Below, piece by piece: positions 62,557 to 64,000 of a stretch of DNA of 64,000 nucleotides (its first letter is position 1; each line of letters begins with the position of its first letter). The position numbers and the translations under genes were made by a program. A model generated the notes under the pieces. It was given only the letters and a program-made list of their open reading frames with translations. It ran no database searches and had not been told where the DNA came from. Source of the DNA: DASQMT01 sp963835735 (lineage in GTDB: Bacteria; Actinomycetota; Thermoleophilia; Solirubrobacterales; Solirubrobacteraceae); the NCBI GenBank assembly GCA_963835735.1, contig CAWIGP010000009.1:424804-488803 (forward strand), given 5' to 3'.

Positions 62557-63974
62557 CGACGACCGCCGCCGCTCCGGAACAGGCTGAGGACCGCAGCCCG
62601 GTCGCCGACGTCTTCGTGATCTTCGGCATCACGGGCGACCTGGCGAAGATGATGACGTTCCGGTCGCTGTACCGGCTCGAACGGCGTGAGCTGCTGGGCT
62701 GCGAGATCGTCGGGGTCGCGGTCGACGACTGGACGGACGACCAGCTCCGGGAGTACGCCAAGACGTCGATCGAGGGCAGGGGGGAAACGCTCGACTCGGA
62801 CGTCTTCGAGCGACTCGCCGCGCGCCTCTCCTACATCAGCGGGGACTTCACCGACCCGGCCACGTACGAGCGCCTCGGCGAGGCGATCGGCACGGCCAAG
62901 ACCCCGGTCTTCTACCTGGAGATTCCGCCGTTCCTGTTCGGGAGCGTGATCAAGGGGCTCGCCGAGGCCGGCCTCACCAAGGGCGGCCGGGTGGTGGTCG
63001 AGAAGCCGTTCGGCCACGACCTTCCCTCGGCCCGTGCGTTGAATGCGGAGGTGCACGAGTACGTCGACGAGTCGCAGCTGCTTCGGATCGACCACTTCCT
63101 CGGGAAGATGGGGCTCGAGGAGCTGCTCTACCTGCGCTTCGCCAACACGATGCTCGAGCCGGTCTGGAACCGCCTGCACGTGGCGAGTGTGCAGATCACG
63201 ATGGCCGAGAGCTTCGGCGTCGAGGATCGCGGCAGCTTCTACGACCCGGTGGGGGCGCTGCGGGACGTGGTGGCGAACCACCTCATGCAGGTCGTGGCCG
63301 CGGCGGCGATGGAGCCGCCCGCCGGTCCCGATCGGGCCACGCTGAAGGACGGCATCTTCAGCGTGTTCCGCTCGATGCCGGACGCCGACCCCGCGTTCTA
63401 CGTCCGCGGTCAGTACGAGGGCTACCGCGACATCGAGGGCGTGGCGAGGGACTCCGGTACCGAGACCTATGCCGCGCTGCGGGTCGAGGTGGAGAACTGG
63501 CGCTGGTCGGGCGTGCCCTTCTTCATTCGCACCGGCAAGCAGCTGCCGGTAACCCAGACGGAGCTGCGGCTCGTCTTCAAGCAAGCGCCGCGCCTCGGAC
63601 TCGGGATGCGCACGCGTAACGCCGAGCCAAATCAGCTGGTCTTGCGCCTCGACCCGCGGACCGGGGTGCGGGTCATGCTCGACGCCCACCGCGCCGATCA
63701 GCGCGACCCGGAGCCGATCACGCTCGACATGGAGTTCGCGAACGAGGTCGGTGAGGGGGCGACGCCGTACGAGGTGCTGCTCCACGCGGCGATGGCCGGC
63801 AACACCCTGCGCTTCACACGCCAGGACAGTGTCGAGGCGGCCTGGCGGGTGATGCAGCCCTTGCTCGACAACCCACCACCGGTGCAGCCGTACGCCAAGG
63901 GCTCCTGGGGCCCCGACTCGGCGCAGCAGCTGGTGGCGGGCAACGGAAGCTGGCACGAGCCATGGACGCCGTAG
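62553..63974 (+). CDS. zwf: Glucose-6-phosphate dehydrogenase
   Basis: 473 aa. The cofactor site FGITGDLAKMMTF (about residues 24-36), the substrate loop VVVEKPFGHDLPSARALN and the active-site RIDHFLGK (178-185) are all present. It oxidises glucose 6-phosphate to 6-phosphogluconolactone with NADP+. Coupled to gnd upstream. The 26 bp after its TAG end with a GGCGGGAG-like ribosome site and ATG at 63994, the start of a next gene outside the window. Confidence 0.97.
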   Translation: MTTTAAAPEQAEDRSPVADVFVIFGITGDLAKMMTFRSLYRLERRELLGCEIVGVAVDDWTDDQLREYAKTSIEGRGETLDSDVFERLAARLSYISGDFTDPATYERLGEAIGTAKTPVFYLEIPPFLFGSVIKGLAEAGLTKGGRVVVEKPFGHDLPSARALNAEVHEYVDESQLLRIDHFLGKMGLEELLYLRFANTMLEPVWNRLHVASVQITMAESFGVEDRGSFYDPVGALRDVVANHLMQVVAAAAMEPPAGPDRATLKDGIFSVFRSMPDADPAFYVRGQYEGYRDIEGVARDSGTETYAALRVEVENWRWSGVPFFIRTGKQLPVTQTELRLVFKQAPRLGLGMRTRNAEPNQLVLRLDPRTGVRVMLDAHRADQRDPEPITLDMEFANEVGEGATPYEVLLHAAMAGNTLRFTRQDSVEAAWRVMQPLLDNPPPVQPYAKGSWGPDSAQQLVAGNGSWHEPWTP

Positions 63975-64000
63975 CCGAGGGCGGGCGGGAGCGATGAGCA

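Noticed and set aside
63994..64000. Start of a further gene (ATGAGCA) at the right edge
   Set aside because: Only seven bases are visible, too few to call a product.

Overview
This 64-kb window is very GC-rich, gene-dense chromosomal DNA from a Gram-positive, actinobacterial-type organism. The best guess is a soil member of Thermoleophilia (Solirubrobacterales). That rests on the seven-bladed secreted propeller with repeated GTAGC/EDGTGG blades and a basic, Cys-containing C-terminal module (27131-28984), on DUF7144, PLDNc and DUF427 proteins, on several very large LuxR-type AAA regulators, and on an ECF42/DGPF sigma-factor pair. No tRNA, rRNA, CRISPR, prophage or insertion sequence was recognised.

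Layout. 1-12.8 kb: a truncated unknown gene, a berberine-bridge-type FAD oxidase, a decayed phosphoesterase, a 7Fe ferredoxin with its NADP+ reductase, a double-domain universal stress protein, small membrane and ACT/DUF427 proteins, and the ECF42 sigma factor with its DGPF partner. 12.8-16.8 kb: a four-gene operon (two SDRs, ArsR, SRPBCC) divergent from a LysR gene, with a T-N11-A dyad between them. 16.8-32.6 kb: exported beta-helix and propeller proteins, a complete ABC-exporter plus two-component-system operon, an exported hydrolase, an orphan solute-binding-like protein and a 935-aa LuxR regulator. 32.9-40.1 kb: an SDR/AraC pair, DUF899, a cupin-TPR protein, and a redoxin / conserved protein / UGSC gene group in which the UGSC gene carries an in-frame UGA followed by a SECIS-like hairpin, so it is a probable selenoprotein. 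40.2-41.8 kb: a JAMM-motif protein with a small coupled partner. 42-56 kb: SnoaL, cupin, IclR, DAO, DedA, three alpha/beta hydrolases (one a remnant), a methyltransferase, a second FAD oxidase and a DUF1254/DUF1214 protein, mixed with gene fragments. 56-64 kb: another large LuxR regulator, an MMPL transporter, then gnd and zwf (oxidative pentose phosphate pathway).

The genes mostly suggest redox chemistry, detoxification of small molecules and envelope functions under many local regulators. Two kinds of damage stand out. Several genes carry single-base indels, often one extra G in a short run, that split otherwise intact proteins; these may be consensus errors. Other genes (phosphoesterase, response regulator, one hydrolase) keep both ends but have lost internal segments, which looks like real decay or misassembly. 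All functional calls come from reading motifs and family resemblance by eye; no database search was run.
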